64,000 nucleotides of DNA from Istiophorus platypterus. Its lineage: Eukaryota; Chordata; Actinopteri; Istiophoriformes; Istiophoridae. Each line of letters opens with the position of its first letter. Within the stretch, counting starts at the first letter, position 1. The stretch lies in assembly GCA_016859345.1 (NCBI GenBank), contig CM029114.1, positions 12,546,501 through 12,610,500 of the forward strand, given 5' to 3'. The position numbers were made by a program, and so were the translations under genes. Under the pieces are notes generated by a model. That model saw only the letters and a program-made list of their open reading frames with translations, was not told where the DNA came from and searched no databases. Shown in pieces: positions 27,600-40,666 of the stretch.

Positions 27600-28110
27600 C
27601 GTAAGATTAAAGCTTTGTCAGTGGTTTCAGGAAGGCCATTTCTGGTTTCAACATGATAATGTCTCCATCGAAAAAAAGAGAAGTCTGTTAGATGTCATTG
27701 AGAACTCTGGAAAAGGTTACCAAGTGGACTTTGAGTTAAGATTCTCTTGTCAAACTAATATTTCCAAAGTCAAGAATGAAATTCTAGGCATCAGATCCAC
27801 AGATTTTATTATTATTTATCAAAGGTTTGTGTGGAGGAAGTTGACAGACCTGCAAACCAACCCCTTCAAACATGAAACACTGACCGCAAGCAAGTCCTTA
27901 TCGTTCGACATCAATGCACAACCTCACTGATGCTCCCGTGGCTCAAGGGAGCAAATTCACGAGTCGGCTGTCAAATTTTGTAGAAAGCCTCCCAAGAAGA
28001 TTGGAGACTAATGCCAATATTTGTGATTTCGGAATGAGATGTCCCACTGATCAAATATGAATGCAATGTTATATTTTTTTGAGTGTCCACACACTTGCTG
28101 CATATAGTGA
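27600..28110 (+). mobile_element. second, older Tc1-like relic (3' part)
   Basis: The segment begins within a degraded transposase reading EGHFWFQHDN, the FxFQHDN motif that holds the second catalytic Asp of a different fish Tc1 subfamily. Frame 27595-27930 then drifts into nonsense after small indels. Later nucleotide landmarks still match the family: gaaagcctcccaagaaga near 27984 (the ESLPRR region), gaatgagatgtccc near 28034, and the terminal gtgtccacacacttg...catatagtga near 28084-28110. The left half is missing; the relic abuts the TA-rich tract 27461-27598. Catalytic residues after the Asp are not recoverable. Low similarity indicates an old copy. Confidence 0.8.
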
Positions 28111-28495
28111 AGATCAGTAAATACATAACTAATGTTACATAGCACTAAACGTTTAGCAATATTGTAAAGGCATTTGAATGAATCTTTTTCAATATGTCAT
28201 CTCTAAGCATTCCTGTGCTGCTCATTAGCCAGGTGGAGGTAGGCTACCTTTGAGTAAAGGAACCAATTAATAAATGCATGGATATATGTTTAAGCCAAAT
28301 AATGGATCCTTTCTTTTCATTTAACCTTTTAAAATACACTGTCTCTCCCATGGGATGCTTTGGCCTCGGTTGCACAACTTTAGGGGTGTTTTAGTTTCAA
28401 TCTATGTACAAACTTGACAATGATACATTGTTTGAAAATCCTGAGTCTTCTGATTCTACCTGTGGAAATCATTTTAGACATATAAGTCACTTTGA

Positions 28496-28775
28496 CTTTT
28501 TAGTTGTAAAATTTAAAGACTCAACATTCAAAAGATACCAGGGTTATACTTGTAATCAAAAGGGTTGAAAAACAGTAACCTTTTTTTGAGGAGATTATTT
28601 TCAGGCTTTTGCACAAAAATGTGAGTGTAACAGGTTAAGAAGAAAATTAGAGGAAAATTGTAAATGAGTTTGCCAAAATGGTTGCTATTAATGGATTTTC
28701 TAGAATTTCAATAATTTGAGGCAAACTGTGAGTACAGCTCCTCCTCTTTTCCCTCCATCATGCCACTTCTCCTGT
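28496..28775. repeat. 280-bp direct duplication, copy 2 (intron on the other side of the exon)
   Basis: Partner of 23880-24158, about 4.6 kb away, on the other side of the 153-nt exon. Boundaries are sharp (ctttttagttg at one end, cacttctcctgt at the other). The near identity implies a very recent event, gene conversion, or an assembly effect. Confidence 0.97.
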
Positions 28776-30014
28776 ACATCTCTTTACTCTTGCCTTCCAA
28801 AGAGAAATAGCTAAAATTAACAAGCAGCAAATTGCACCTGATAGTGAAGTGGCTAACAAGAAGCACTCTGAAATAATCAAGATGATGCATATGCTTAACA
28901 AAACTTGGCAGATGAATATCTATGTTGCTCACTCATAAGTGGGAAGGCTGTGTGATCTTCAAAGATGTGATTCATATTAATTTGGTGCATTTGTTTTTTT
29001 AAAGGGGGAAATGTTTGCATTTTGTGGGATTACACACCTGTTCTGTCACAAAAGATGCATAAAGGAAAGTCTTGCAAACACCCACTATGATCAGTGTATG
29101 ACTCAAAAACAAAGAACTCAATTTAAATTCAAAGGATTGTAAAATATAGACAGAATCATCATGTGTATACACATGCATTCAGAGTCAAACTTGGCCATCT
29201 TAAATTGTTTACAATTCAGTCGGGTCTTAACACATGCAAAGGGTGGAAAACATGAATCTGAATTTGAAAGGGAAGACCGTGGTGGATTTCTGAATGTTTA
29301 CAGTCGCACTTCGGCTTCTGTTATGTTTCACTTGTGATTCATAACACATAGCAGTGGGTACCTTGGGGTCAGCACAGGAAAGTTTCTTATTAAAATGTCA
29401 AGAGCAATCACAGTATAAACGCTAGAGTCACGGCTGAGGGGAAACAGCCTGAGCAAATCAAAAATTAAGTAACAGCATATATGATATGTAACAGGGAGCA
29501 TGGGAAGATGATTAGTGAGAGGAGAGTGGAGAAATGAAAGGGGGAAAGAGGGACTGACAGATCATCAACAGTCTAAGGACAAACACATTCGATACCTCAT
29601 CCCAGTGCCTTCATTTAATGTGTCCAGCAAAATCCAACACCAGCCATAAAACACTGAAAAGGTGCATAAATGGTGCTTTTTATGTTGCCAAAGGAGAACT
29701 GGCACTGACAGATACTGATCATGACACACTGACTGCTGATCGCTTACGTATAAAGATGTCCTACAGTACCGAAAGAAATGCCTGTTGCCATGTGTGATGA
29801 CATACAAAAAAATGATCAAACCGATTTGGTGGTGGCAGACTGAGCCTTGGCAGCCACACTTACTTCAGGACAAAAGCCAGGGATTATCAGACACTTTAAC
29901 AACATTAGAGGTAGCAGAGCATTCACTTGGTAGTGATATATCTTTGAGACAAACTGACACCACTGCTCAACTTTCAGCGCTGTTTCATTCTTACTGGATG
30001 ACTATAAGCCTTTA

Positions 30015-30640
30015 GGAAAGTGTTTCCCAACATTTTCTCTGCCATGGCACCCATCCTAAAAAGAGATAAAATCAGCAAGGTGCGCCCATTACTATACTAA
30101 ATAATTTTGTAGTCTAATGCGATTTGTATGTATTGCTGCATTTCCAGTTATGATTTTGTTATGTCTATACATGCATTGAAATAACATTCATGTACATGTA
30201 CTGTCACCTTATAAAACTGATATGGTAAAAATGTTTGCAAACAGTTTCCCAGTCACACCTATGAGTTGCCTATAAGCAGACACAGAGCAACATTATCATT
30301 CTTTTGGAGTCATGTTTCTGGACACCTGGCCAATGCAAGTCGAATATTTGCCTCCTTTTAGCTTTTATTTTTTTGTGTTTAACAACTACTGATAGAAATA
30401 TCTCGCTATTTAACTGCTAATTGCTCTACTATATTCACCAGCTAGTTGCTAACTTTGTCTTTCTGTTTTTTTGATGCTGAGCAGGTAGCATACAGTGGGT
30501 TTACCAGACAGTTTTCAGTGAAAACAGCTGCCTGGTGCTTGCACGTAGTATATTCATTGTATTCATCAAAACAGCTGCCTGCTGCATCTGGAATTGATCC
30601 TGATGAGAGCAGAGAGAAGGAAACCACAGTAGTAATACTG
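30015..30640 (+). repeat. interspersed repeat of percomorph type, degraded
   Basis: Starts with gtgtttcccaacattttctc, similar to the common ggttcccaacc repeat opening. It later contains gctgagcaggtagcatacag (30476-30495) and two copies of aaaacagctgcctg (about 30522 and 30569). I recall this combination from multicopy perciform sequences. No coding frame is convincing: the short frames at 30446-30678 on both strands lie inside it and are attributed to the repeat. Confidence 0.45.
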
Positions 30641-31617
30641 TCAGTTGAGGAACCAAAATAAAATAAATAGATAAACAAAAATAAAAAAGGGCTGAAGAGC
30701 TGAGGAGGAAAGCTGAATTGGGTGATAATTTTCTGTCAGTTTACATTTATGAGCGACTCCTCTCACATAAGTAGTCATGAGAGCCATATTAATATAAATA
30801 TACTGATGAAAGTCCTCTTAAGTTGAATTTCTTTTTCAGTGTTTTGTGTTTACTGTTCCCTGACCTGTACTTGAAGTTATGCTGATATCTAAAAAATATA
30901 ACTATCATTTTTATACGTACAAGTTCATTAGTTTAGCTATCAGCACGCAATGCTTCCAGAAACAGTGGTGTATTTTCCATTGTCTTGGGTACTAGGGAAA
31001 TGCAATAATTTAGCTAATGAAACTTTAATGCATAGCCTCAAAAAATTTGCATAAAAAGATTGGAAAGAGTTACAGACAATCAAAAATTGTTAGTCTAAAC
31101 AAAGAGATACAGCTGCAAAGATTCGTGGCAGCTGTTCCTCCTTAACTCGATAACCCTCAACAATTAAAGATAGCTGTACTAATCAACAAACTAAAGCCAG
31201 AAATGGAAATGATTTCAACATCCCAAAGCAGATAGAGAGGGAGAGAAAGACAGAGAAAAAATATGTGAGACAGTTGTGCTATAGGGAATTCTGGAATCAG
31301 CTATCAGTCAAAATACAGCCCAGAGAAATGACTTGACAGATGCATTCATTAAGACAGGATGACGGGGGTTAGAACACATGGCTCATTTCTAACAACTTTG
31401 TTGGGTTGGTTAGAGTGAATGCTAATTAAATGGAGGAAAGGCATTTAAGTCATCAGATTTATGCTACAGTTCAAAGGTTTAAACATTCAATTTTTATTGT
31501 ATTTATTTTAAATACTTGTCCTCCTCCATGTCAACCCAAAGTAATGCCAGGAATTCCAACTCTCACTCTCTTATTATCTCTTCCTAAAAGGTCTTCTCTT
31601 TTGCACTGAACCTCTTG

Positions 31618-31678
31618 ATAAAAAATAAAAATTAAAAAAAATTAAAATTAAAAAAAATTAAAATTAAAAAAAATAATG

Positions 31679-31714
<36 letters not shown>
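31618..31714. repeat. A-rich (AAATT)n followed by (TA)n
   Basis: Three to four units of the type attaaaaaaaattaaa, followed by about 15 TA units ending at 31714. Confidence 0.93.
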
Positions 31715-31717
<3 letters not shown>

Positions 31718-33247
31718 CCCAGGAGGGAACAGAAGCTAGATGAGATATGAAGTGGTTGGAGTACTTGCTCCTTACCAGCTCTTACTCAGTGCAAAACTAT
31801 CAGAAGGCCAAGAGGCTAATACACACCCATTTGATGCAGTTATGGATGTATATATAGGTTATTGTTTACATAATATTATATCTGTTGAGTAAGTGCAGAT
31901 TTTGTACTTATCCTTTGTTATCATGTATTGACCAATTACTCCATGTTCCTTTCTATGCTAGAGTGGTCAAATGAGCCTCTATTCCAAAGGTTTTTGCGTA
32001 AACAACTGCTGCTTTGTATGTTTCAAAGACACTATTGTGAAAGCACTTCTTTCATAGAAATAGAAGATTCCTAGTCATACTGCATCAGACTATATTAAAA
32101 TGGAGATACAACTAACAGTCATGTAAAAGGGCATCTGACTGATGGGCTCTTGCTAAAGTTACAATGAAACTAGTCTCAGACTAGGGGCATTGGGCTATAA
32201 AAAAGAGGCAGCTTCTCTCAAGTGAAGCAGGTCTTCATTACAATTCATAACTTCAACTGTTAATTGATTTATGCAGAACACTAATATGGGTCTTGTGACC
32301 AGCCGGATTTAGTTTGTGTGTGTGTGCACGTGCATGTGTTTATGTGAATGTCTGTGTGTGTGTGGGGGGGACTTGAAGACCAGATAGCGCATAACCCTAA
32401 CCCTAAACATAAGTAAAAGTAGTTAGCACAATCTGTTTTGATTCCTGGAATTGGTGGGTAATATCAAAATAAGACACATTATGATAGAATTTTAATAAAA
32501 ACAGTTGCTTATCTAAGGATCAAGTTTGGCATAAATTGTGGCAGAGTATTGTTAGTGTTTTTGTGATGAAAGACGGAGGTGAATGCATTTTCACGCACTT
32601 GTAATAATACACAGAGAATTTAAGAAAACAGTCCTGATTTATGTCCATAAATAAGATGAACTTGAAATGGCCACTATCCTAATCAACTTCCAGTTGGGAT
32701 TGCTAATTTTCAAGCCTCAGTTGATGGGCTAATTACTGTGTTACAGAGGCTAGGAAACCCTCATTAGCTTGACTTGACATTTTATTCATCTAATCTGTTC
32801 GGACACCTCATCTGGCACATCAAGTTTTTTTTTTTTAATCAGAAAATAAGGTCAAAGCTCAGCTGATTTCATGGTGAATTTGAATTTAATTTATATTGCT
32901 AATATTACTGCCATTCTTTAAACCAAGTGGATTTGGTGCATTGAAACAAAGACAAAGCATCACAACCCTAGCTCTATGAGCGCTGGGTCTTCAGTCTATA
33001 GACTAAAGGCTCAACCACTCATCTTCACTGATCGGCATACTGGAAATTAGCATGTGCATGCTTCACAATAAAGGAAAAGCATACTGAGCACTATGTAGGA
33101 CTCAGAAGTAGAAGAGTGCAGCACAACAGCCATTTTGTCAGGGGTAATGCTGTGTGGGGCTTTATTAGAGCAAGTTCTGTGGATTTAGAATGTAGGAGTT
33201 TGTCCATAAAGTCCACGTTTTGACCTCTACTACCTTTACCCATCTCC

Positions 33248-33273
33248 AAAAAAAATAAATAAATAAATAAATA
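33248..33273. repeat. (AAAT)n microsatellite
   Basis: Poly-A followed by about five AAAT units. Confidence 0.88.
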
Positions 33274-34699
33274 GTGCTCTACAGTGCAATCATTTTACTT
33301 GCATATGGAAGTGAAAATTAGATTGTGCAAAAAATTATTTGGGCGCACTAGTGCGAGTGACTCTTATTTCCCAGGCATGCTGGTTCTAAACCAGTTCTAT
33401 ATTTTATTATTGAGTTGAAGTGGCCGGTAAGAGATTACTGGATTGGAAAATATGGTTTTGATGGTTATGGTGCAGCTTCTCATTTTGTGTCTTTCAGTCA
33501 CTCTGTGACTCTTTGACTGATGCTGGGGCTGAGCCCCTCCCAACATACACACACAACTCGACTGATGCCTGCAGCCTCCCATCCAATGTGTTAACGACAT
33601 TGGGTTTCTTTTTATGCTAACAGGAAATTGCAATGAACAAGTTAAAATGGCAGCTGACTTCACGTAGTCTGTTTACCCTAGTTTGCCACATAATTGAAAA
33701 TTGAACAAGTTCTTTTACTTTCTGTCTGACAAGGCAAAACAGGGCCTCTTCCTTCTACCAGAGGTACCTACCCAGCTGTAAATCCGCATCCAGAGGGGGG
33801 GAGAATGGAGAATGAGGGATAGAGACTGATTTATATGTTCTTCCTGCTTTTTAAGCTTCCCCCTGTCGTTAATGTCAAGAATATTATTTATCTTATTCAG
33901 CTTTTACATTTGTTTTCATGGAGATATTGAGTTTACATAGTAGCTTGCTGCAGATATTGCTGATGTTGCTCTAGAAACAATATTCTATTATATTTAAAAT
34001 ACAAATACAAATAGAATTCCTAAACCTATTCTAAATTTATTCTTTTTATTCTATTTTTTCGTAATTCTTATTATAAGAGTATCCATAAAGTACAAGCATA
34101 GAGAATTGTTACTGTTTTTCTTCTTACTCTTTTTTCTCATTTGTTTTCAGTCCAGCTTTCTGCACATGGAAACTGTTGGGTGATTAAGGCCATTTGTTCA
34201 AGATCGTGGTTATGGCAACTAAACCCTGGTTAATGAGAGGCAGCTAAAACACTTTGAGGTTGAGGAAAGATTTGTGGTTGCAATTAATAAAAAGGCAAAC
34301 ATGAACATTCTGTGGTGGGAAGAAAAGTTCTGCAAACCCTATCCCCAGGGTATAGCACCTCTTGCAGTGGTGCTGAATGTTGGCACTGGATGTAAACTGT
34401 GATGTGCGGAACTAGTTGTGATTCCTCAGGATATCAAACAGATCACAGACTATATTCCTTTCAACTCCACACTCTTGTCACATTTTAAAAGATATTCAAG
34501 CAAGTAATCATGAATCAGAATTATTAAACACTTTTATTTCCTCTAAACTGCTTTATGTACAGTACAATTCAAGAAGCTAGATGAATAACATTTGGGCTTC
34601 TTCAGTGGTGTGATAAATGATGAAATCAATTTCTTTAGAAGATCAAAAATTTCTTGCCTTGAAAAGCAAAAGAAAGCTTACATTCTTCAGTGGAACACC

Positions 34700-35470
34700 A
34701 TACTGGAATTAAACCGAGGGCTCTGTTCTGATGACCCTGGATCTGACTAAAGAATTTGACACAGTCCATGACATACTTCTCAATTATTTTGAGAGGCTGG
34801 TTACTATTTTTGACAGAAACCTAGACTGGTTCAAATCCTACCCTTCTGATTGAAGTTTCTGCTATAGCAGGTATTAAATCCTCTTCTGCACGTCTTTGCT
34901 GTGTGCTACAAGGGCCAAAGTTAAGGTTTTAAATGCTTTTCAAATGTTGTTCTTGTTATTATTATTCACAAATATGATACACATTTTCATTGTTATGGAG
35001 AAAAAATCCAGATGAATGCACACATAGCACTGGCTTGACAACAACAGCAGAACCTCTCTGAAAACTATGGGAGATATCAAGTACCGTATTCTGTAAGTTA
35101 TGTCTGCATAATTTTAATTTAGTTTATGTACAAGGACTGTAGCCGCAGAGCTCAGACTGCAAGCTGTTCGGCCCTCTGTTATGATGATAAAGTTAAAATG
35201 ACTGTACAGTTTTTCTTTCTTTATATAATAATTCTAAAATTACATTTTTTTAAATTCCCTATCCCACAGGTGGATAATGCTATCTATATATTTCCTTCAT
35301 CCTGTTTGTACAACTGTAATTATATATTATTTATTCTTGAGCAAGAAATGCCCCTCTCCTGCCTGCAGTTCAGGCAGATTACATTAATACTTAAATAATT
35401 GAAGGAATAGGATCATATTGCCTCTATAGTAGCCTCCCTTCACTGGCTGCTGGTTAATTTTTAGAATTTA
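34700..35470 (+). mobile_element. LINE reverse-transcriptase relic (L2/Maui/Rex1-like)
   Basis: Between 34729 and 34852 the plus strand encodes LDLTKEFDTVHDILL, then FERLV and LDWFKSYPSD, matching the RT block LDLSAAFDTVDHxILL...WFxSYLxxR of L2/CR1-clade LINEs, with one codon lost from the V-D-H stretch. A stop codon follows at once. Further along, attttcattgttatgga (about 34986) resembles the coding DNA of the FxCYADD box, and cctcccttcactggctgctg (35433-35452) matches the SLHWLP box near the ORF2 end of these LINEs. Stops, indels and an internal (ATTT)n tract show it is long dead. Outer limits are approximate. Confidence 0.72.
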
Positions 35471-36083
35471 TTTATTTATTTATTTATTTTTTAAATTTTG
35501 TTTTCTGCATTTACCAGGGCCTATATGCAGCTTCAAAACTGACAGTGACAGTATCTGCATTTTTCATTCCTTTATAGCTACCAGTTTTTCACTTGACATT
35601 CTCTTATGGTAATTGTGTTTTTTCATAATCCAGTGCTGTATCTCATATGTGTCCTAACTTCAAGTGGAATTTGTTATTTAAATATGTTGTGGTTTTTTTT
35701 TTAGCAATTTAGTGTTGCTTTGAAAGGAATATTATATAATGCATTTATTAATATTTTAGTATTATCAGAATTTTAATGCATAGCTGGGAAATTATCACTG
35801 GTGCCATCATTGCTGCCTGCATCCTGGATCTGAGGGTCAGCATGGAAAAAGCCCAACTACTGCTAGTGCCAGATGTACTGCAAGAAAGCAGGGACTCACC
35901 TGCTGCTGAAAGGCTGGTAAAGCATAGGGGCACTGACCTGGAGATTAAAGTTTAGGTAACGACAAAGTCTCCTGAAACTGCTGCTTGTTATCTCACTGTA
36001 ATTTTGTCAGGTGATAAAAATGTTCATAAAGATTATAGATGGTGGATTTTGATAGTGGACAGATAGTGGATTATGTTTATCTT

Positions 36084-36192
<109 letters not shown>

Positions 36193-37627
36193 AAAATATA
36201 CTCTTAATGTCATCTTGGTAATCAAACGTTCTCTTAATATTTGTGAAATGCAAAATACTCCATGGTTATGCTGCTCTGCATTTCCTCCGTCACACTGTGT
36301 AGTGTTGTGAGAATTTACATTTTCTAAGAAAACAAAATGGGGGAGGGAACAGCATGCTTGACATCTACAAAATTTCCCCTGGATAACAGACAGCTTAGTA
36401 ATGTCTTGTATGTGCACACAACAGCATGAAAGAAAAAAACAACACTGCATGTCTCTGGCGGCATTGTCAGAAGGCTTGTTCAGTTTTACCTGCTCCCATT
36501 TCACAAACGTTGTCTGTCATTTGTGCTTGTCTACTCTGATAATTGATCCCTCTTTTTCACAATAGAGACTAAAATGCTCAAACATACAACCGTGCTCCTC
36601 CCCTCAGGAAGGTGTTGTGTCTCTACACGGTGCCACTGACTTGCTAAATGCAAAATGTGTTCACATAATTACAGTATCACAGCTCTGTGTAGTGTCTGCA
36701 TGTGTGCTGCGGGTTTGCCCTCCCATCTAAACTCAAAGCTCAAACAGACCGCCCATTCCGTCAAGCCAACCCCTGAGTCAATAGAGAATCCTGTCAGAGT
36801 GAGTACCGCCTGCCAGCCTGTCAGGCAGCTCCACCAAATGTCCAACGGGAGGCAGAGTTATAACCTCCCATCTGGAATGATCCCCTGGTCTACAGAGGTC
36901 AGAGAGGACACAACCACAGCTACTTTGTGCAGGTTGTTGCTACTGTCAGTTTTTTCATAGTTGAGGGACGGGTTGTTTAGAAGCGCAACTATATTCAGGG
37001 AAATCCGGTGATGTCCTGATGGTTTATAAATGGGTTTGCGTTTTCTGGGGTAAGATACCTTTTCAAATGTAATCCAACTGACAGAACATCTTAGAAGCAT
37101 GTTAAATCAATATTACATCAACGGACACTTATGTGTGCTCATCAAGTGTTCTTTTTAAAATATAGTACAACATTTTTGTCATACTCTGCAAGATTCTACA
37201 TTGGAAGGTCAGATTAAATTTGTCTTAAGTGAGGATGAAAAATAAATCAATATAGCTTTTGACACTTTGCAACACAGGATGGATCATTGTCTTATTCTTC
37301 ATTATTGGAGGGTAGCTTTTTGAATTTGGAAAATAATTTCGCTGTGGCTTCCTGACACAACTCCTCTGAGTTTGACAATCAAAAGTAGAGCAATGTTAAA
37401 TATGACTGAATGTCTGAAATACATTTGATGTTTTGGCCAAGATTTCATCAGTTCATCATGTCAAATAGAATCTAATCTTGAAAATTTGTTGAAATGAGAG
37501 GAGAGGGTGAAAAGAAGAAACGACTGGCATGGGTGTTTAGGCTGTGCCCCAGACTGAAATACACAACTGTATGAAATTTGCCTCTTGTCCCCATGTTTTT
37601 TTCTGGTGTGAGGTCCGACTCGACATC

Positions 37628-37700
37628 CTGTGGTTGCAGTACGTTTGTCTGTTTGTTAACATTGTTACTGGCGACCTGTCAAGGGTCACTCAAAGCACAG
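37628..37700 (+). mobile_element. SINE-like fish repeat fragment
   Basis: Contains ttgtctgtttgttaacattg followed by actggcgacctgtcaagggt (37665-37684), the most conserved block of the same family as at 44193 and 53755. Only about 70 bp are recognisable. Confidence 0.55.
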
Positions 37701-38450
37701 TCATAACTGAACCCCTGTGATAAGATGCTCTAGTTGCGTATCCTACAAATACTGGGACTATTCTTTACTGTGTGATAATTTAAGTTGATGTCAGCTCACA
37801 TGCAACATCAGTCTTTGTGCAATTCTGCTAACACTTGAACTGAGCTTTGCCTGATATACTGTAGCTAATTCCCTGTGCCATAGGCCTCCATTGTTGTATA
37901 AAAAAACCATCAATGAGCTCCAGTTTTTCAAATGTATGACATGTTTTCTAAATAACATGAAAGCAGGAATTGTTGTTAATTTATTGTTTATTTATTTTAC
38001 TTTTTGTTTATCTATTATTTTATCAATTCCGCATATACCATCCACCTGCTGTATATACTCACTGGAGCACCAAATCTGCAGTTGAAAATAATGCAGAACA
38101 AATACACAATTTACTCCTTTTGAGAAATGCTTGCCAAAAACTTCAGCGCCCAGCTATTTTAGTAAAATTAATAAAGTAAAAAAAAAACAAAAAGCTTGTC
38201 AAAGAGTAGGAAATTGAGACATACTCTAACTGGTGTACTAGCAAACAGTGTTGGCTTTGGTCTTTTCATAGCATTTTTTGACGATACCGAAAAATATAAA
38301 ATGCCTCCAGCCTTAACCTTCAAAGCTGAGTGACAGGGAAATAGTTTTAATGTGTTTATCAAGTTTCTTCATTTAAGAGTAGGTAAAGTAGGTACAGTAT
38401 TTAACAGAGAGATGGACAGGGAGATGTGGGGCCATGAAAAATGCACTCAC

Positions 38451-38531
38451 CTGTCTGCGCAGGTCCCTGGTCTTTTTGGTCATCTTATCAATGGCTGAGT
38501 TCAGTGGGTCACCTTTCTCTTTTCTGCCAGT
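38451..38531 (-). CDS. ctnna2: alpha-N-catenin exon (81 nt), start of M domain
   Basis: Internal coding exon of alpha-catenin immediately upstream of the 153-nt exon in the transcript. The 27 codons start TGRKEKGDPLN and end TRDLRRQ. The acceptor is a good polypyrimidine stretch ending tttcacag, with a branch-point-like attaac about 22 nt before it. The donor CAG|gtgagt is near consensus. Both boundaries are phase 0. KEKGDPLN is characteristic of CTNNA2 as recalled, whereas CTNNA1 has KERSDALN at this place. Ser follows that Asn where I recall Ile in human CTNNA2. The segment corresponds to about residues 304-330 of alpha-E numbering, leading into the vinculin-binding helices. The basic stretch KKTRDLRR is conserved. 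No defects seen. Ctnna1 or another paralog is the only realistic alternative. Confidence 0.96.
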
Positions 38532-39931
38532 CTGTGAAAGGAAAAAAAGTACCACGTTAATGCAGTTACAGTGCATACAAATAAAATCTGTTTGACTTCA
38601 AACATTACACCCTGCTGTATATATTAAAAACGTATGCAAAGCAATGTTAATTTTCTTGTTGAAGTGACTTAAACAAAGTATACGGGATATATTTAGTTTA
38701 GATTGTGGATTCTGAAAATACACTTCTTCACAGAGCATGTGTAGTCATTACTAAGTGTTCCTGGATTAGAGTCAGTAAAAAATGTGACTTAAACTGTTTG
38801 GCATGTAAGAGAAATTAGCCTTTCTGGCAAGTATCAGTTTAGCTGTTGCCAATTCCTCCATACTTCCTATCACTGCCAACTCCAACTGGTGAATTTAGGA
38901 GGGTGTATACTACTACTTGCTTCACCTGATAAACAGAGTCACCATCTGCCTCTTTTCACCTGACGGTGGCAAGTTTCACTGGGAGAACGGTGCAGAGCTT
39001 CTAGCTATCCCAGATTTCCCTACCCTCCAGTTAACAAGCCTCCTGACAAGCCAGTAGGAGTCACTGACACTGATACTAGAACAGGATCTCTGACTGTCTT
39101 TCACATAAAAAAAAAAAAAAAAAAGAAAGAAAAAACTTTGTATTGTGTTGACTGAAACATTGGTATGCCTGCCTGATGAATAGGCTCAACTTTCAGTTAT
39201 GCCACCTGGGAGGTCCATTTACCTCTTACGAGCTCTACTAAAGTGATCTTAACTATACTAATCCAGTTATCGGATTTCCACTTTTACTATCTAACCTGGG
39301 ATGGCTGCATGGCTTTAAGGTTAGAAAGATAATGTCAGTGTCTTGAAGCAAATCATTTCTGCTCCTGGACACATGTAGGTGATCCTGTACTTTGATTCCT
39401 CTAGAAAAATACATACATGTTTCTCAGGCACGCACAAGGCTGATCTGATTGCATAAAGATTTTTACCAAGACTAAAATGAATTACTACTACTACTTCATT
39501 ATGCCAGGTATTTACATTTCAATTCTACAGGTGACGAAAGCATCCTGAGTTTGCTAATTTTTCCAACAAGGATTGTGGGAATTACAATCTTTACTTCTAT
39601 GACCACAAATATCTGTGGATCAAAAAGTTCTTGATTGCTTTGGGCAAAAGTGGATATATTATAAAGCTTTTTGAGATCTAAGTTTTTTCTTTTTCACAAA
39701 CCAAGTACAGTTTAATGGGTAAAATTACTGGACAGCAACAATAATATTAGAAATGGGATTGAGTGTGGAAATTGGGACACAGCTGAAGCGTGTACTCCTT
39801 ATGAGTGCTACATTTAAAGCTTTGCTGCTAACCCTCCCTCAGGTTCTCTCAGTCAGCGGATACATGTCATTAAGTGCCACGAACTTCAAACTACAAATAT
39901 CATGCATGTTATGTTAATTATTAATGACACT

Positions 39932-39932
39932 C

Positions 39933-39983
<51 letters not shown>
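39932..39983. repeat. (TA)n(TG)n microsatellite
   Basis: About ten TA units joined to about 16 TG units. Confidence 0.95.
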
Positions 39984-39984
<1 letters not shown>

Positions 39985-40666
39985 GCATATGTGTTTTGTT
40001 TTGTTTTTTCTGTTAAGAGTACATTTTTTGTACAATGGAGCAATTAATGTCGTACAAAAAAAGACAAGCATCAAAATCTGCTGATTAAATAACTTCAGGT
40101 AGCTACGGCTTCTTATAAAATATTTTGCAGAGTAGGAGGTTAGGATGAACAGCAGATTGTGAGACACAGTGATCTCTTGTCAAAGCAATACTGGCATAGA
40201 AAATTTGTTGTGTCGTTGCCAGGCAACCATCTGACATTTCTGCCCAACATAGCATGAAGGCAAATAACCAAAATTGCCTTTTGCAGAAAAACACAAACCT
40301 GTTGACAAGGTTTCCCATTCATCTGTGCCAGTTTTGGATAAGACTTTCTTTGAGACAAACTGACCACAACAGAACTTGAAGCCAAGGGATTATTTAGTCT
40401 TTATCCTGTTTAAAGTCGCACAAAATGTGGTTGCTGTAGTATTGTCCTGCCCTTTTGATAATGGAGTGGAACAGAATGCCTAGAATTTTTGTGTCGCAGA
40501 AAACTAAATGAGACCCCATCAAATACACACCTCGTAGTAAAATCATCCAAGGTTAACACGGATTGTCACTTTCATTGCCTTATCCACTATCAGCTTGTAA
40601 AATTACATTCGTTCTGAATATGTCTTCTATCATACAACGAGAGCAGCAGAGAAGGAGGGCTGCTAC

